Both the position numbers and the translations under genes were made by a program. 64,000 nucleotides of DNA from Mixta calida. GTDB taxonomy: Bacteria; Pseudomonadota; Gammaproteobacteria; Enterobacterales; Enterobacteriaceae. Of the stretch, positions 63,890 through 64,000 are shown one piece after another. Below the pieces are notes generated by a model. That model was not told the DNA's origin, made no database searches, and saw nothing but the letters and a program-made list of their open reading frames with translations. Numbering within the stretch: position 1 is the first letter of the stretch; each line of letters begins with the position of its first letter. The stretch covers positions 3,702,540-3,766,539 of the forward strand of contig NZ_CP026378.1 in assembly GCF_002953215.1 (NCBI RefSeq). Direction: 5' to 3'.

Positions 63890-64000
63890 GCGTGTACGTC
63901 CGTCAGGTCAGTAATATGCACCGCTGCGCCGGTATAACCCGGCCCGCTCACGGTAATGGTTTCAGGTGTGTAAGGGTAAACGGTCAGCTCATCCCCACTG
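63886..64000 (-). CDS. C-terminal fragment of a phage tail gene upstream of gpH
   Basis: Open from the window edge to a TGA at 63888-63886, encoding SGDELTVYPYTPETITVSG then GYTGAAVHITDLTDVHA. The stop overlaps the gpH start (ATGA), as in translationally coupled tail operons. In P2 this place belongs to gene I, but the fragment is too short to assign. Confidence 0.6.
   Translation of the reverse strand, partial: SGDELTVYPYTPETITVSGPGYTGAAVHITDLTDVHA

Overview
The window is chromosomal DNA of an enterobacterium of the Erwiniaceae type (Pantoea, Mixta or Erwinia-like). This rests on gene order and protein similarity recalled from memory; no search was run. Most of it follows the Escherichia coli yghA-to-mug gene order closely, with local insertions and losses, and the right end is a P2-like prophage.

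Left part (1-8458): a 5' fragment of mdcA (malonate decarboxylase alpha subunit, reading off the left edge), an orphan EvgA/FimZ-type response regulator, a cupin with a possible export signal, ylaC, a MocR-family regulator (ydcR type), a MHYT-GGDEF-EAL cyclic-di-GMP protein, and a 957-base gap with no convincing gene.

Conserved core (8459-53826): yghA, exbBD behind a Fur-box-like site, a three-gene TRAP transporter lying between exbB and metC (adjacent in E. coli), yghB, yqhC, dkgA (no yqhD), a repeat-rich spacer, ftsP, plsC, parC, mdaB-ygiN, and the nudF-yqiB-cpdA-yqiA-parE operon. Then come tolC-ygiB-ygiC, ygiD/zupT, a SleB-like hydrolase, ribB with an FMN riboswitch, ubiK, ygiF-glnE-hldE, ygiM, cca, uppP, folB, plsY, a small double-glycine-leader peptide gene resembling class II microcins, tsaD, the rpsU-dnaG-rpoD macromolecular synthesis operon, mug and tRNA-Ile2 (CAT). 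dnaG carries a one-base deletion in a C run that breaks the frame.

Prophage (about 53827-64000, continuing past the right edge): a P2-like tail and late-control region on the minus strand, in the order ogr, D, U, T, E/E', FII, FI, then an invertible tail-fibre module. That module has a Hin/Gin-family invertase, two silent plus-strand fibre C-terminal cassettes, a tail-fibre assembly gene, and the expressed fibre gene H on the minus strand. The ogr end abuts the tRNA gene, which is the likely attachment site. The tape-measure gene T and one silent cassette also carry single-base deletions at short G/C runs. With dnaG this makes three similar lesions within 13 kb, which points to base-calling error as readily as to real decay.

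The observations most worth following up are the microcin-like gene between plsY and tsaD, the multi-cassette tail-fibre inversion system, and the cluster of homopolymer frameshifts that includes an essential gene.
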